Shown here: positions 25,931 through 34,762 of the stretch, in pieces
How positions within the stretch are numbered: the stretch's first letter is position 1
Layout: each line of letters begins with the position of its first letter
Assembly (NCBI RefSeq): GCF_000012825.1
Contig: NC_009614.1
Span: 558,001-622,000 of the forward strand
Source of the DNA: Phocaeicola vulgatus ATCC 8482
GTDB lineage: Bacteria; Bacteroidota; Bacteroidia; Bacteroidales; Bacteroidaceae
Length of the DNA stretch: 64,000 nt
Direction: 5' to 3'
Translations under genes and position numbers: made by a program
Notes under the pieces: model-generated
Database searches by the model: none
Told to the model about the DNA's origin: nothing
The model's input: only the letters and a program-made list of their open reading frames with translations

Positions 25931-25938
25931 TATCTTTG
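25931..25938 (+). promoter_or_regulatory. -7 promoter element of cysK-mnmA
   Basis: TATCTTTG is an exact TAnnTTTG match, 36 bases before the cysK ATG, with a T-rich -33 (TTT at 25908-25910) 20 bases upstream. Confidence 0.6.
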
Positions 25939-25973
25939 CATTATAAAATCAGAACCCACTAAATGAAAAGATT

Positions 25974-26924
25974 ATGGCAAGAATAAAAAAAGAATTGACC
26001 GAACTCATCGGAGGAACTCCCTTGTTGGAACTGTCACGCCTTAGTAAAAAACACGATGCGAAAGCGCAAATAATTGCCAAACTGGAATACTTCAATCCCG
26101 GAGGAAGTGTAAAAGACCGTATAGCCCTGGCAATGATAGAGGATGCAGAAGCCAAAGGAATCTTGAAACCCGGAGCGGTTATCATTGAACCAACCAGCGG
26201 CAACACCGGCGTAGGGTTAGCATGGGTTGCCAGCGTGAAAGGTTACAAAGCCATACTGACCATGCCCGAAACCATGAGCGAGGAACGCCAGAACCTGTTA
26301 AAAGCCATGGGAGCACAATTGGTACTGACCGAAGGTGCAAAAGGAATGAAAGGAGCCATAGAAAAAGCGGAGGAATTGCGTGACCGGACTCCGGGAGCCG
26401 TCATTTTGGGACAATTCGAAAACCCGGCGAATCCCGCCGCCCATGCACGTACCACTGCACAGGAAATATGGAACGACACGGACGGAAAGGTAGACATCTT
26501 TGTTGCCGGAGTCGGTACAGGCGGCACTTTAAGCGGAGTAGCGGAAGGATTAAAAAAACAGAATCCCCATATACAGATTGTAGCTGTAGAGCCGGATAAC
26601 TCCCCCGTCCTTTCGGGAGGAAATCCGGGACTGCACAAGATACAAGGTATCGGAGCCGGATTTATCCCTCATACCTACAATGAAAAATTAGTAGACAAGA
26701 TAATCCGGGTGAAAGACGATGACGCCATCCGCACAGGACGCGAACTCTCTCTGACGGAAGGGTTATTGGTCGGAATATCTTCGGGAGCAGCCGCCTATGC
26801 CGCATTGGAACTGGCCAAACTCCCCGAAAATGAAGGAAAACAAATTGTAGTGATCTTGCCCGATACGGGGGAACGATATTTGTCTACCGTGCTTTATGCT
26901 TTTGAAGAATACCCATTATCATAA
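25974..26924 (+). CDS. cysK: Cysteine synthase A (O-acetylserine sulfhydrylase)
   Basis: A 316-residue cytoplasmic PLP enzyme that makes L-cysteine from O-acetylserine and sulfide. The PLP lysine is Lys47 in NPGGSVKDR, the substrate loop TSGNTG lies at residues 74-79, the phosphate-binding loop GVGTGGT near 178, and the C-terminal SSGAAA is present. Length is normal for CysK. mnmA follows after only 6 bases on the same strand. The pairing makes sense because cysteine is the sulfur source for tRNA thiolation. Confidence 0.95.
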   Translation: MARIKKELTELIGGTPLLELSRLSKKHDAKAQIIAKLEYFNPGGSVKDRIALAMIEDAEAKGILKPGAVIIEPTSGNTGVGLAWVASVKGYKAILTMPETMSEERQNLLKAMGAQLVLTEGAKGMKGAIEKAEELRDRTPGAVILGQFENPANPAAHARTTAQEIWNDTDGKVDIFVAGVGTGGTLSGVAEGLKKQNPHIQIVAVEPDNSPVLSGGNPGLHKIQGIGAGFIPHTYNEKLVDKIIRVKDDDAIRTGRELSLTEGLLVGISSGAAAYAALELAKLPENEGKQIVVILPDTGERYLSTVLYAFEEYPLS

Positions 26925-26930
26925 AATGAG

Positions 26931-27995
26931 ATGAACATAGCTGCATTAATTTCAGGAGGAGTAGACAGCGCGGTTGTCGTACATCTCCTCTGCGAACAAG
27001 GATACAAACCGGATCTTTTCTATATTAAAATCGGAATGGACGGTGACGAAGATCTCACCTGCACGGCAGAAGAGGACATTGAACTATGTACCGCCACCGC
27101 CCGCAAATACGGTCTGAGCCTGAATATCATTGACCTGCACCGACAGTACTGGGATAATGTAGTGGCATACGCCATCGATAAAGTGAAACGCGGTCTTACT
27201 CCCAACCCGGATGTAATGTGCAACAAGCTCATCAAATTCGGATGTTTTGAGCAGGAAGCAGGGCATTTATATGACAAGACAGCTACCGGACATTACGCCA
27301 GTATTCTTGAAAAAGACGGGAAAATATGGCTGGGAACCGCACAAGACCCCGTCAAGGACCAAACAGATTTCCTGGCACAAATAGATTATCTGCAAATTTC
27401 AAAACTGATGTTCCCTTTGGGAGGTCTGATGAAGAATGAGGTCAGGGATATCGCCCGCATTGCCAAACTGCCCAGTGCACAACGCAAGGACAGTCAAGGT
27501 ATCTGCTTTCTAGGAAAAATCAACTATAATGAGTTCCTCCGCCGTTTCTTGGGTGAAAAAGAAGGGGATATCATTGAAATGGAAACAGGAAAACGGATTG
27601 GCACTCACAAAGGATATTGGTTTCACACCATCGGACAGCGCAAAGGATTGGGATTAGGTGGAGGACCATGGTTTGTTATCCGCAAAGATATAGACGAGAA
27701 TATCATTTATGTCTCACACGGTTATGATACAGACAAACAATATGGGACAGACTTTGCCTTGCATGATTTTCATTTCATCACAGAGGACTTATGGAAGGGA
27801 GCACCTTCCGCAGATGTTTCTTTCAAGATCCGGCATACAGACACTTTCATGAAAGGAATATTGACACGGGAAGATAACTTGTTCCGAATCCACAGCCACG
27901 TCCCCTTACAGGGTATAGCCCCCGGACAGTTCGGTGTGCTGTATGACAAGAATGCGGAAATCTGTGTGGGAAGCGGTGAAATCACTTTATCCTAA
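26931..27995 (+). CDS. mnmA: tRNA-specific 2-thiouridylase MnmA
   Basis: A 354-residue tRNA-modifying enzyme that adenylates and thiolates U34 of tRNA-Glu, -Gln and -Lys. The ATP pyrophosphatase P-loop SGGVDS is at residues 8-13. The two catalytic cysteines are in conserved contexts: Cys97 in [13 protein letters not shown] and Cys192 in DSQGICFLG. The central tRNA-binding and C-terminal beta-barrel domains follow. The last bases overlap the convergent LuxR-type gene by 4 bases. Bacteroides species often carry a second mnmA-like gene; which copy this is cannot be told here. Confidence 0.93.
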
Positions 27996-28642
27996 ATATA
28001 ATATTCCACCACATCCACAATCCCTGCACGAAGGGCATATTTTGTTGCTTCGTGCACATTGTTCACTTCCAGCTTGCGAAAGATATTTTTGCGGTGAGTC
28101 ATTACCGTATATACACTTAGGAAACGCTCAGCCGCAATCTCTTTCGTAGTCTTGCCCAATGCCATCAGTTTCAGAATTTCACGCTCCGTGACCGTAAGCG
28201 GTGAAACTAACTTATCTTTTTTGTCTTCTTTATGCTGCAACAGCCAGACTGCACGCGTACACATGTATTGTAAATGCTGTTTTGCCTTCCGCAGCCCTTC
28301 CTCTATCTCTATCATCGGCGCATCTTTCATCACCACGCTGAATGAAGTTCCGCTAAAAACCATACGCCGGATGAAATCCTCACTCAGATTATCGCTGAAC
28401 AGAACAAAATGTGCCTCCTTAAACCGTTCCTGCAATATAAGCAAATATTCAGCCGAAGTATCAAACAATGTATAGTCCAACACTGCAACGGCATTGGGAT
28501 TATCGACAAGAAGCCCGGTTAATTCACTCTGACTGCCGGCTTCCTTTATTGCGGCGAACCCTCCTATCCGACCGGCCACCGTTTTCATACCTTCACGGGT
28601 AATATCCTGATTATCGATAAGTAGCAATGTTTTCATGCCCAT
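27992..28642 (-). CDS. LuxR/NarL-type response regulator
   Basis: A 216-residue two-domain regulator. The receiver domain (about 3-120) has the phospho-acceptor Asp56 in AVLDYTLF and the conserved Lys106, but the acidic pocket is partly changed (LLIDNQD at residues 7-13). The NarL/FixJ helix-turn-helix covers about 148-210 ([20 protein letters not shown], then [15 protein letters not shown]). No sensor kinase is adjacent, so it is an orphan in this window. It converges on and overlaps mnmA. Target genes are unknown. Confidence 0.88.
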
Positions 28643-28671
28643 ACATTTTAACTAGGGAAACTTACTGAAAC

Positions 28672-28703
28672 AAAAAAGCCTTGCATCATTGTGTGCAAGG
28701 CTT
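28672..28703 (-). terminator. Rho-independent terminator of the tRNA-Val operon
   Basis: On the minus strand AAGCCTTGCA (28694-28703) and TGCAAGGCTT (28676-28685) form a 10-base stem with an 8-base loop followed by a run of T. It lies 11 bases after the last tRNA-Val gene. Confidence 0.85.
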
Positions 28704-28713
28704 CATTCTTCGG

Positions 28714-28788
28714 TGGGCGTTGACGGATTCGAACCGCCGACCCTCTGCTTGTAAGGCAGATGCTCTGAACCAGCTGAGCTAAACGCCC
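28714..28788 (-). tRNA. tRNA-Val (anticodon TAC), copy 3 of 3
   Basis: A 75-base cloverleaf on the minus strand with anticodon loop CTTACAA, reading valine GTA/GTG codons. Acceptor arms GGGCGTT and AACGCCC pair, the T loop is TTCGAAT, and CCA is not encoded. Confidence 0.95.
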
Positions 28789-28828
28789 GATAGTGCTTTC
28801 TCGTGCAATATTTAATTTCTTTCTTCGG

Positions 28829-28903
28829 TGGGCGTTGACGGATTCGAACCGCCGACCCTCTGCTTGTAAGGCAGATGCTCTGAACCAGCTGAGCTAAACG
28901 CCC
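28829..28903 (-). tRNA. tRNA-Val (anticodon TAC), copy 2 of 3
   Basis: Identical in sequence to the other two copies over all 75 bases; separated from copy 3 by 40 bases and from copy 1 by 38 bases of unrelated AT-rich spacer. Confidence 0.95.
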
Positions 28904-28941
28904 GAAGGTTGCTTTTTATAAAACAAGAGGTGAAGATGGAG

Positions 28942-29016
28942 TGGGCGTTGACGGATTCGAACCGCCGACCCTCTGCTTGTAAGGCAGATGCTCTGAACCA
29001 GCTGAGCTAAACGCCC
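28942..29016 (-). tRNA. tRNA-Val (anticodon TAC), copy 1 of 3 (promoter-proximal)
   Basis: Identical 75-base tRNA; first in the transcript, starting 27 bases after a perfect promoter at 29043-29073. Confidence 0.95.
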
Positions 29017-29042
29017 GATAGCCTCTTGTTTCAAAAGCGTTG

Positions 29043-29073
29043 CAAAGATACGGCTATTTCCGATAACTGCAAA
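29043..29073 (-). promoter_or_regulatory. Promoter of the tRNA-Val operon
   Basis: On the minus strand TTTG (29070-29073), exactly 19 bases, then TATCTTTG (29043-29050): a perfect Bacteroidota housekeeping promoter, as on the initiator tRNA gene. Confidence 0.85.
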
Positions 29074-29173
29074 TTTTATGCACACTATTTTTTCATTTAT
29101 TTTTCAATTAAGCACTTAACACACTGAAATACAGAGGATAAATTACAAATCCTGTCTTATCATTCAAGAAACA

Positions 29174-29216
29174 AAAAAGGGAAACTATACCTTATTATAT
29201 ATAGTTTCCCCTTTTT
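29174..29216 (-). terminator. Terminator of trpS
   Basis: GGGAAACTATA and TATAGTTTCCC form an 11-base stem followed on the minus strand by CTTTTTTG. It lies 16 bases after the trpS stop; the flanking A and T runs mean it could work in both directions. Confidence 0.75.
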
Positions 29217-29231
29217 CCTTTTGAATTTATT

Positions 29232-30326
29232 TTATTCCTGCCCGAAACGCTTTGCCTGTTCGGCAATCAATTCCACATCATCAAAATAGTTAATCTTCAT
29301 CGCCTTGCGTACTTCATCCAATGTAGCGGTTGCCGTAGCACGGGCTGTTTCGCATCCCTTACGTAACATATCGTAAATAGCCGGAATATCCTTTTCAAAC
29401 TCTTTACGACGTTCGCGGATAGGCGTCAATTCTTCTTGCATAATAGCGGCAAGGAACTTCTTCACCTTCATGTCTCCCAATCCACCACGGGTGTAATGTG
29501 CCTTCAGTTCATCCAAATTAGGATAATCGGGCAAATAACGTCCAAAATGCTCAGGCTTACAAAAAGCATCCAGATAAGTGAATACTGTATTTCCTTCCAA
29601 TTTACCCGGATCGGAAACTTTCAGGTGAGTAGGGTCGGTATACATGCTCTTCACTTTCTTTTCCACCTCGTCGGCTGTGTCCGACAAATAAATACAGTTA
29701 CCCAATGATTTGCTCATCTTAGCCTTTCCATCCGTACCCGGCAGACGCAGACAAGCCGCATTGTCCGGCAATAGGATTTCGGGTTCTACCAACGTATCAC
29801 CATAAATATGATTGAAACGACGTACAATTTCACGGGTCTGCTCAATCATCGGCTCCTGATCTTCACCCACCGGAACGGTAGTTGCTTTGAAAGCGGTAAT
29901 ATCAGCAGCCTGACTGATAGGATAAGTGAAGAACCCTACCGGGATGCTGGTTTCAAAATTACGCATCTGGATTTCGGTTTTCACTGTCGGGTTACGCTGC
30001 AAGCGTGACACTGTGACCAAATCCATATAATAGAAAGTCAATTCGCACAATTCGGGAATCTGAGACTGGATAAAGATGGTGGACTTCATCGGGTCCAGAC
30101 CGACAGCCATATAATCAAGCGCCACCTCAATCACATTCTGACGCACCTTCTCGGGATTTTCTATATTATCGGTTAATGCCTGCGCATCGGCAATGAAAAT
30201 AAAAGTCTTGTCATACAGTCCGGAATTCTGAAGTTCAACTCTGCGCTTCAACGAACCTACGTAATGACCGATATGCAATCTTCCCGTAGGACGGTCACCG
30301 GTCAGTATGATTTTTTCTTTTCCCAT
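29232..30326 (-). CDS. trpS: Tryptophan-tRNA ligase
   Basis: A 364-residue class I aminoacyl-tRNA synthetase that charges tRNA-Trp. The signature HIGH is at residues 18-21 and KMSKS at 203-207. The Rossmann core with the AQALTDN loop (about 48-54) and the helical C-terminal domain are complete; length is slightly above the common 330-340. The gene is flanked by a terminator and a -7 element CAAAGATA (minus TATCTTTG) at 30361-30368. Confidence 0.97.
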   Translation of the reverse strand: MGKEKIILTGDRPTGRLHIGHYVGSLKRRVELQNSGLYDKTFIFIADAQALTDNIENPEKVRQNVIEVALDYMAVGLDPMKSTIFIQSQIPELCELTFYYMDLVTVSRLQRNPTVKTEIQMRNFETSIPVGFFTYPISQAADITAFKATTVPVGEDQEPMIEQTREIVRRFNHIYGDTLVEPEILLPDNAACLRLPGTDGKAKMSKSLGNCIYLSDTADEVEKKVKSMYTDPTHLKVSDPGKLEGNTVFTYLDAFCKPEHFGRYLPDYPNLDELKAHYTRGGLGDMKVKKFLAAIMQEELTPIRERRKEFEKDIPAIYDMLRKGCETARATATATLDEVRKAMKINYFDDVELIAEQAKRFGQE

Positions 30327-30390
30327 ATCTCTTAAATATTATCTTATATTAAAAATTACGCAAAGATAGGAATATTCTGACACAAACACT

Positions 30391-30398
30391 TAACTTTG
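30391..30398 (+). promoter_or_regulatory. Candidate -7 element of the DUF4595-like lipoprotein gene
   Basis: TAACTTTG matches TAnnTTTG, 32 bases before the ATG at 30430; no good -33 was found. It is divergent from the trpS promoter (30361-30368 on the other strand). Confidence 0.45.
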
Positions 30399-30429
30399 AA
30401 CCGCTATTTCACATATAATAATTGTTTCG

Positions 30430-31221
30430 ATGAATAAACTAAGACCGACCATTAAACTAGCTCTATTTATTTCTGTAGCAAGCCTGTTCTTTGCCGCATG
30501 TTCCGATGATGACGATAAAAGTATTCCCGTACCGGAACCTTCACGGATGATTACCGGAATTAAAGTGCATAAGATTTCGGATGTTATCACTTATCAGGGA
30601 ATGATAAGCCTCACTTACGACAACAACAAACGGCTGACCCGCATTTATAGCAGTTCACCGTTAGCGGCAGTAAATTACACGTACAAAGAGAACTCTGAAG
30701 TCAGTTATACTTACTCTACGGAAAATTCTCCTTTGGTAGAAATAAGCACCTCGTTGGAAAACGGCAGAAGTTATGTATGCAAATTCTCCAACCGGGAAAA
30801 TCCGGTAACCTATTCTTATGACAATGAAGGTTATCTGAAAAGCTGCAATAACAATGGAACCGTATTGGAATACAATTGGGAAAGCGGAAATCTATCTTCC
30901 ATAACCACTACTCCAAGAGGAACTTACAACAGTGATTACAGAGTTTCCAATATCGCCAATGATTATAGTCTGGACTTGAACACACTGGCACAATGGATTG
31001 ATGACCGCGAAAACTATACCACCGTAATGAACACTTTCGGACAGATGGCCGAAATTCTAGGGAAAAGAAGCGCCAATATTCTGGAAGACACTTATTATAT
31101 ATACGACTATAGTTTCCGGCAGGATGGAAGACTAAAAGATATGACCCTGATGGGCGGATCGGAAAATATAGGATATTCATTCCGCTTTTCGTATGCCGAT
31201 GATACAGAAGTATCCGAATAA
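30430..31221 (+). CDS. DUF4595-like surface lipoprotein
   Basis: A 263-residue lipoprotein with lipobox FAAC (Cys24) followed by SDDDD, the acidic surface-export signal of Bacteroides. The body is made of short beta-strand repeats of RHS/YD flavour (for example LTYDNNKRLTRIYSSS and YSYDNEGYLKSCNNNGTVLE), which places it with DUF4595-type proteins with porin-like fold predictions. No enzymatic motif is seen. It stands alone between trpS and carB. Function unknown. Confidence 0.7.
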   Translation: MNKLRPTIKLALFISVASLFFAACSDDDDKSIPVPEPSRMITGIKVHKISDVITYQGMISLTYDNNKRLTRIYSSSPLAAVNYTYKENSEVSYTYSTENSPLVEISTSLENGRSYVCKFSNRENPVTYSYDNEGYLKSCNNNGTVLEYNWESGNLSSITTTPRGTYNSDYRVSNIANDYSLDLNTLAQWIDDRENYTTVMNTFGQMAEILGKRSANILEDTYYIYDYSFRQDGRLKDMTLMGGSENIGYSFRFSYADDTEVSE

Positions 31222-31297
31222 ATATACAAAAAACAGAACATTCGGAGAGGATTTCAGACTTTTATTTTAATTTGTGTTGACAAAGATCTTGATTTAT

Positions 31298-31328
31298 TTT
31301 GTTATCTTGGAAATAAGTCGTTACTTTG
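31298..31328 (+). promoter_or_regulatory. Promoter of carB
   Basis: TTTG (31298-31301), 19 bases, then TTACTTTG (31321-31328), one mismatch from TAnnTTTG. Transcription would start near 31335, leaving a leader of about 140 bases before carB. Confidence 0.6.
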
Positions 31329-31344
31329 CACAAAATTTAGTAAT

Positions 31345-31428
31345 GCTATGTATCCTACAGGAACAAAGATAATATAGACATACGAACAAATGCGTTAGTC
31401 CTCGTACGAGGATGGACGCATTTTTTTT
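31345..31428 (+). promoter_or_regulatory. carB leader with terminator-like hairpin (possible attenuator)
   Basis: Between the promoter and carB, AAATGCGT (31388-31395) pairs with ACGCATTT (from 31414), enclosing the self-complementary CCTCGTACGAGG, and is followed by a run of eight T. This is a complete intrinsic terminator upstream of the gene. A nine-codon frame, ATG at 31345 to TAA (MLCILQEQR), precedes it. Together these suggest conditional termination, although the peptide shows no run of regulatory codons. Confidence 0.55.
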
Positions 31429-31475
31429 AATATTTAGCGACATTAAAACAACTATTATAATAAAAGAAACTTTCA

Positions 31476-34400
31476 ATGAAAAAGGATTTAAAGAAAGTCC
31501 TGGTATTGGGTTCGGGTGCACTCAAGATAGGCCAGGCAGGAGAGTTTGACTACTCAGGTTCACAAGCGCTGAAAGCATTGCGCGAAGAAGGCATTCATTC
31601 GGTGTTGGTAAATCCTAACATCGCAACTATCCAGACTTCGGAAGGCATAGCCGACAAGGTTTATTTTCTTCCTGTCACTCCCTTCTTTGTTGAAGAAATT
31701 ATCAAAAAAGAACAACCGGACGGTATTTTATTGGCTTTCGGTGGACAAACTGCATTGAACTGCGGTACCGAACTTTACCTGAACGGTACACTGAAGAAAT
31801 ATGGTGTAGAAGTATTGGGTACTTCGGTAGAAGCCATCATGTACACTGAAGACCGTGATTTATTCGTAAAGAAGCTGGATGAAATTCCGATGAAAACCCC
31901 GAAGAGCCACGCCGTGGAAAGTATGGAAGAGGCTCTGAAAGCTGCCCGCGAAATCGGTTATCCGGTTATGGTACGCTCCGCATACGCACTAGGTGGTTTA
32001 GGCAGCGGCATCTGTCCGGATGAAGAAGCTTTCATCAAACTGGCTGAAAGTTCATTCGCATTCTCTAAACAGATCCTGGTTGAAGAGTCATTGAAAGGTT
32101 GGAAAGAAATAGAATTCGAAGTAATCCGCGATGCCAACGACCATTGTTTTACAGTGGCAAGCATGGAAAACTTCGACCCGCTGGGAATCCATACCGGTGA
32201 ATCTATCGTGGTGGCCCCCACTTGCTCTCTGACAGAAGAACAAGTAACAATGTTGCAAGATTTGTCTACAAAATGTATCCGTCACTTGGGTATTGTGGGT
32301 GAATGTAATATCCAGTATGCTTTCAATGCAGAAACGAATGACTACCGTGTTATCGAAGTAAATGCACGCCTGAGCCGTTCTTCTGCCCTGGCTTCTAAAG
32401 CAACCGGATTCCCTCTGGCATTCGTTGCCGCCAAAATCGCTTTAGGCTACACACTAGACCAGATTGGCGAGATGGGTACTCCCAACTCAGCCTACGAAGC
32501 TCCCCAGTTGGATTACTTGATTTGTAAAATCCCCCGTTGGGACTTGACTAAATTCGCAGGTGTATCACGCCAGATTGGCTCCAGCATGAAGTCTGTGGGT
32601 GAAATCATGTCTATAGGCCGCTCTTTCGAAGAAATCATTCAGAAAGGTCTTCGTATGATAGGTCAGGGTATGCATGGTTTCGTAGGAAATGACCATACTA
32701 AATTTGAAAACCTGGATGAGGAACTGGCCAACCCGACAGACCTCCGTATTTTCTCCATCGCCTCGGCATTGGAAGAAGGATACAGCATTGAACGCATCCA
32801 CGAACTGACCAAAATCGACCCGTGGTTCCTGGGTAAGTTGAAAAACATCGTTGACTATAAGGCCAAACTTTCGACTTATAATAAGATTGAGGATCTGCCC
32901 GAAGATGTGCTTCGCCAAGCTAAAGTATTAGGCTTCTCCGACTTCCAGATTGCACGCTTCGTATTGAAAGCCAGTGGCAATATGGAAAAGGAGAACTTGG
33001 CTGTACGCGCCCGTCGTAAAGCTTTGAATATCCTTCCGGCTGTCAAGCGTATCAATACCGTCGCATCTGAACATCCCGAATTGACCAATTACCTGTATAT
33101 GACATACGCTACTACGGGTTATGACGTCAATTATTATAAAAACGAAAAATCGGTAGTTGTATTAGGTTCAGGCGCTTACCGCATCGGTTCATCCGTGGAA
33201 TTCGACTGGTGCTCTGTAAATGCTATCCAAACCGCACGCAAGTTGGGTTACAAATCCATCATGATTAACTATAACCCCGAAACAGTTTCTACCGACTATG
33301 ATATGTGCGACCGTCTGTATTTTGACGAACTTTCATTTGAACGTGTACTTGACGTGATTGATCTGGAGCAGCCGGGTGGTGTCATTGTATCGGTAGGTGG
33401 ACAAATACCTAATAACCTGGCGATGAAGCTTCACCGTCAGTCGGTACCTGTATTGGGAACTTCTCCGCTTTCTATCGACCGTGCGGAAAACCGTCATAAA
33501 TTCTCGGCCATGCTTGACCAACTGGGTATTGACCAACCGGCATGGAAAGAATTGACCAGCCTGGAAGACATGGAAGAATTTGTAAACAAAGTAGGTTACC
33601 CGGTATTGGTCCGTCCTTCCTATGTGCTCTCGGGCGCTGCCATGAACGTATGCTATAACGAAGATGAACTGAAGGAATTCTTGCAGATGGCTAAAGAAGT
33701 TTCTAAAGAATATCCGGTAGTCGTATCCCAATTCATGCAAGATACTAAAGAAATAGAATTCGACGCTGTAGCCCAAAACGGTGAAGTAGTGGAATATGCC
33801 ATCTCCGAACACATTGAATATGCAGGTGTCCATTCAGGTGATGCCACATTAGTATTCCCGGCTCAGAAAATTTATTTCGAAACAGCACGCCGTATCAAGA
33901 AGATTGGTCGCCGTATCGCTAAAGAATTAAACATTTCCGGTCCGTTCAACATGCAGTTCCTGGCTAAGAACAATGAAGTGAAAGTGATTGAATGCAACCT
34001 GCGCGCATCACGTTCATTCCCGTTTGTTTCCAAAGTATTGAAACGCAACTTCATTGAAACCGCAACCCGCATCATGTTGGGTGCTCCATACAGCCAACCG
34101 GACAAGTCGGCATTCGATATTGACTGGATCGGTGTGAAAGCTTCCCAGTTCTCTTTCTCCCGTCTGCACAAGGCAGACCCTGTATTGGGCGTAGATATGT
34201 CTTCAACAGGTGAAGTGGGTTGTATCGGTGATGACTTCCATGAAGCTTTGCTGAACTCTATGATTGCTGTCGGTTTCAAGATTCCTACAAAATCTGTCAT
34301 GTTCTCGTCAGGTGCCACCAAATCCAAAGTAGATTTGCTGGAAGCAAGCCGTATGCTGGCAGAAAAAGGATATGAGATCTATGCAACTGCCGGAACCGCA

Positions 34401-34697
34401 ACTTTCTTGAATGCACACGGAGTAAATACCACACCGGTTTACTGGCCGGATGAAAAGCCCGATGCAGAAAACAATGTCATGAAGATGATTGCCGAACATA
34501 AATTCGACCTGATAGTCAACATTCCGAAAAACCATACCAAACGTGAGCTGACTAATGGTTACAAAATTCGTCGTGGAGCAATCGACCACAATATTCCTTT
34601 GATTACCAACGCCCGTTTGGCAAGTGCTTTCATTGAAGCATTCTGTGAAATGAGTGAAAAGGATATTCAGATAAAGAGCTGGCAAGATTACAAATAA
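31476..34697 (+). CDS. carB: Carbamoyl-phosphate synthase large subunit
   Basis: A 1073-residue enzyme that makes carbamoyl phosphate from bicarbonate, ATP and ammonia (supplied by CarA) for arginine and pyrimidine synthesis. Two homologous halves are visible: the first starts VLVLGSGALKIGQAGEFDYSG, the second, after about residue 550, VVVLGSGAYRIGSSVEFDW. Each carries an ATP-grasp domain with its Arg/Glu/Asn metal and nucleotide ligands (for example EVNARLSRSSAL and ECNLRASRSFPF). The C-terminal about 130 residues form the MGS-like allosteric domain. No carA is adjacent; glutaminase must come from elsewhere. Confidence 0.97.
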   Translation: MKKDLKKVLVLGSGALKIGQAGEFDYSGSQALKALREEGIHSVLVNPNIATIQTSEGIADKVYFLPVTPFFVEEIIKKEQPDGILLAFGGQTALNCGTELYLNGTLKKYGVEVLGTSVEAIMYTEDRDLFVKKLDEIPMKTPKSHAVESMEEALKAAREIGYPVMVRSAYALGGLGSGICPDEEAFIKLAESSFAFSKQILVEESLKGWKEIEFEVIRDANDHCFTVASMENFDPLGIHTGESIVVAPTCSLTEEQVTMLQDLSTKCIRHLGIVGECNIQYAFNAETNDYRVIEVNARLSRSSALASKATGFPLAFVAAKIALGYTLDQIGEMGTPNSAYEAPQLDYLICKIPRWDLTKFAGVSRQIGSSMKSVGEIMSIGRSFEEIIQKGLRMIGQGMHGFVGNDHTKFENLDEELANPTDLRIFSIASALEEGYSIERIHELTKIDPWFLGKLKNIVDYKAKLSTYNKIEDLPEDVLRQAKVLGFSDFQIARFVLKASGNMEKENLAVRARRKALNILPAVKRINTVASEHPELTNYLYMTYATTGYDVNYYKNEKSVVVLGSGAYRIGSSVEFDWCSVNAIQTARKLGYKSIMINYNPETVSTDYDMCDRLYFDELSFERVLDVIDLEQPGGVIVSVGGQIPNNLAMKLHRQSVPVLGTSPLSIDRAENRHKFSAMLDQLGIDQPAWKELTSLEDMEEFVNKVGYPVLVRPSYVLSGAAMNVCYNEDELKEFLQMAKEVSKEYPVVVSQFMQDTKEIEFDAVAQNGEVVEYAISEHIEYAGVHSGDATLVFPAQKIYFETARRIKKIGRRIAKELNISGPFNMQFLAKNNEVKVIECNLRASRSFPFVSKVLKRNFIETATRIMLGAPYSQPDKSAFDIDWIGVKASQFSFSRLHKADPVLGVDMSSTGEVGCIGDDFHEALLNSMIAVGFKIPTKSVMFSSGATKSKVDLLEASRMLAEKGYEIYATAGTATFLNAHGVNTTPVYWPDEKPDAENNVMKMIAEHKFDLIVNIPKNHTKRELTNGYKIRRGAIDHNIPLITNARLASAFIEAFCEMSEKDIQIKSWQDYK

Positions 34698-34716
34698 TCT
34701 TTCTTAGGGATATTCA

Positions 34717-34757
34717 AAAAGGAGCTGATTCGTTTTTCCTGAATCAGCTCCTTTTTT
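34717..34757. terminator. Bidirectional terminator between carB and the convergent receptor gene
   Basis: AAAAGGAGCTGATTC and GAATCAGCTCCTTTT form a 15-base perfect stem around a 9-base T-rich loop, followed by T on the plus strand and by T on the minus strand as well. It serves carB and, in reverse, the gene ending at 34763. Confidence 0.9.
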
Positions 34758-34762
34758 ATCTC

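Noticed and set aside
28714..29016. Three long identical repeats suggesting a CRISPR-like array
   Set aside because: Each repeat folds as a complete tRNA-Val with proper anticodon loop; spacers are not of uniform unique protospacer type.
33333..33833. 166-codon minus-strand frame
   Set aside because: Antisense to the second ATP-grasp half of carB.
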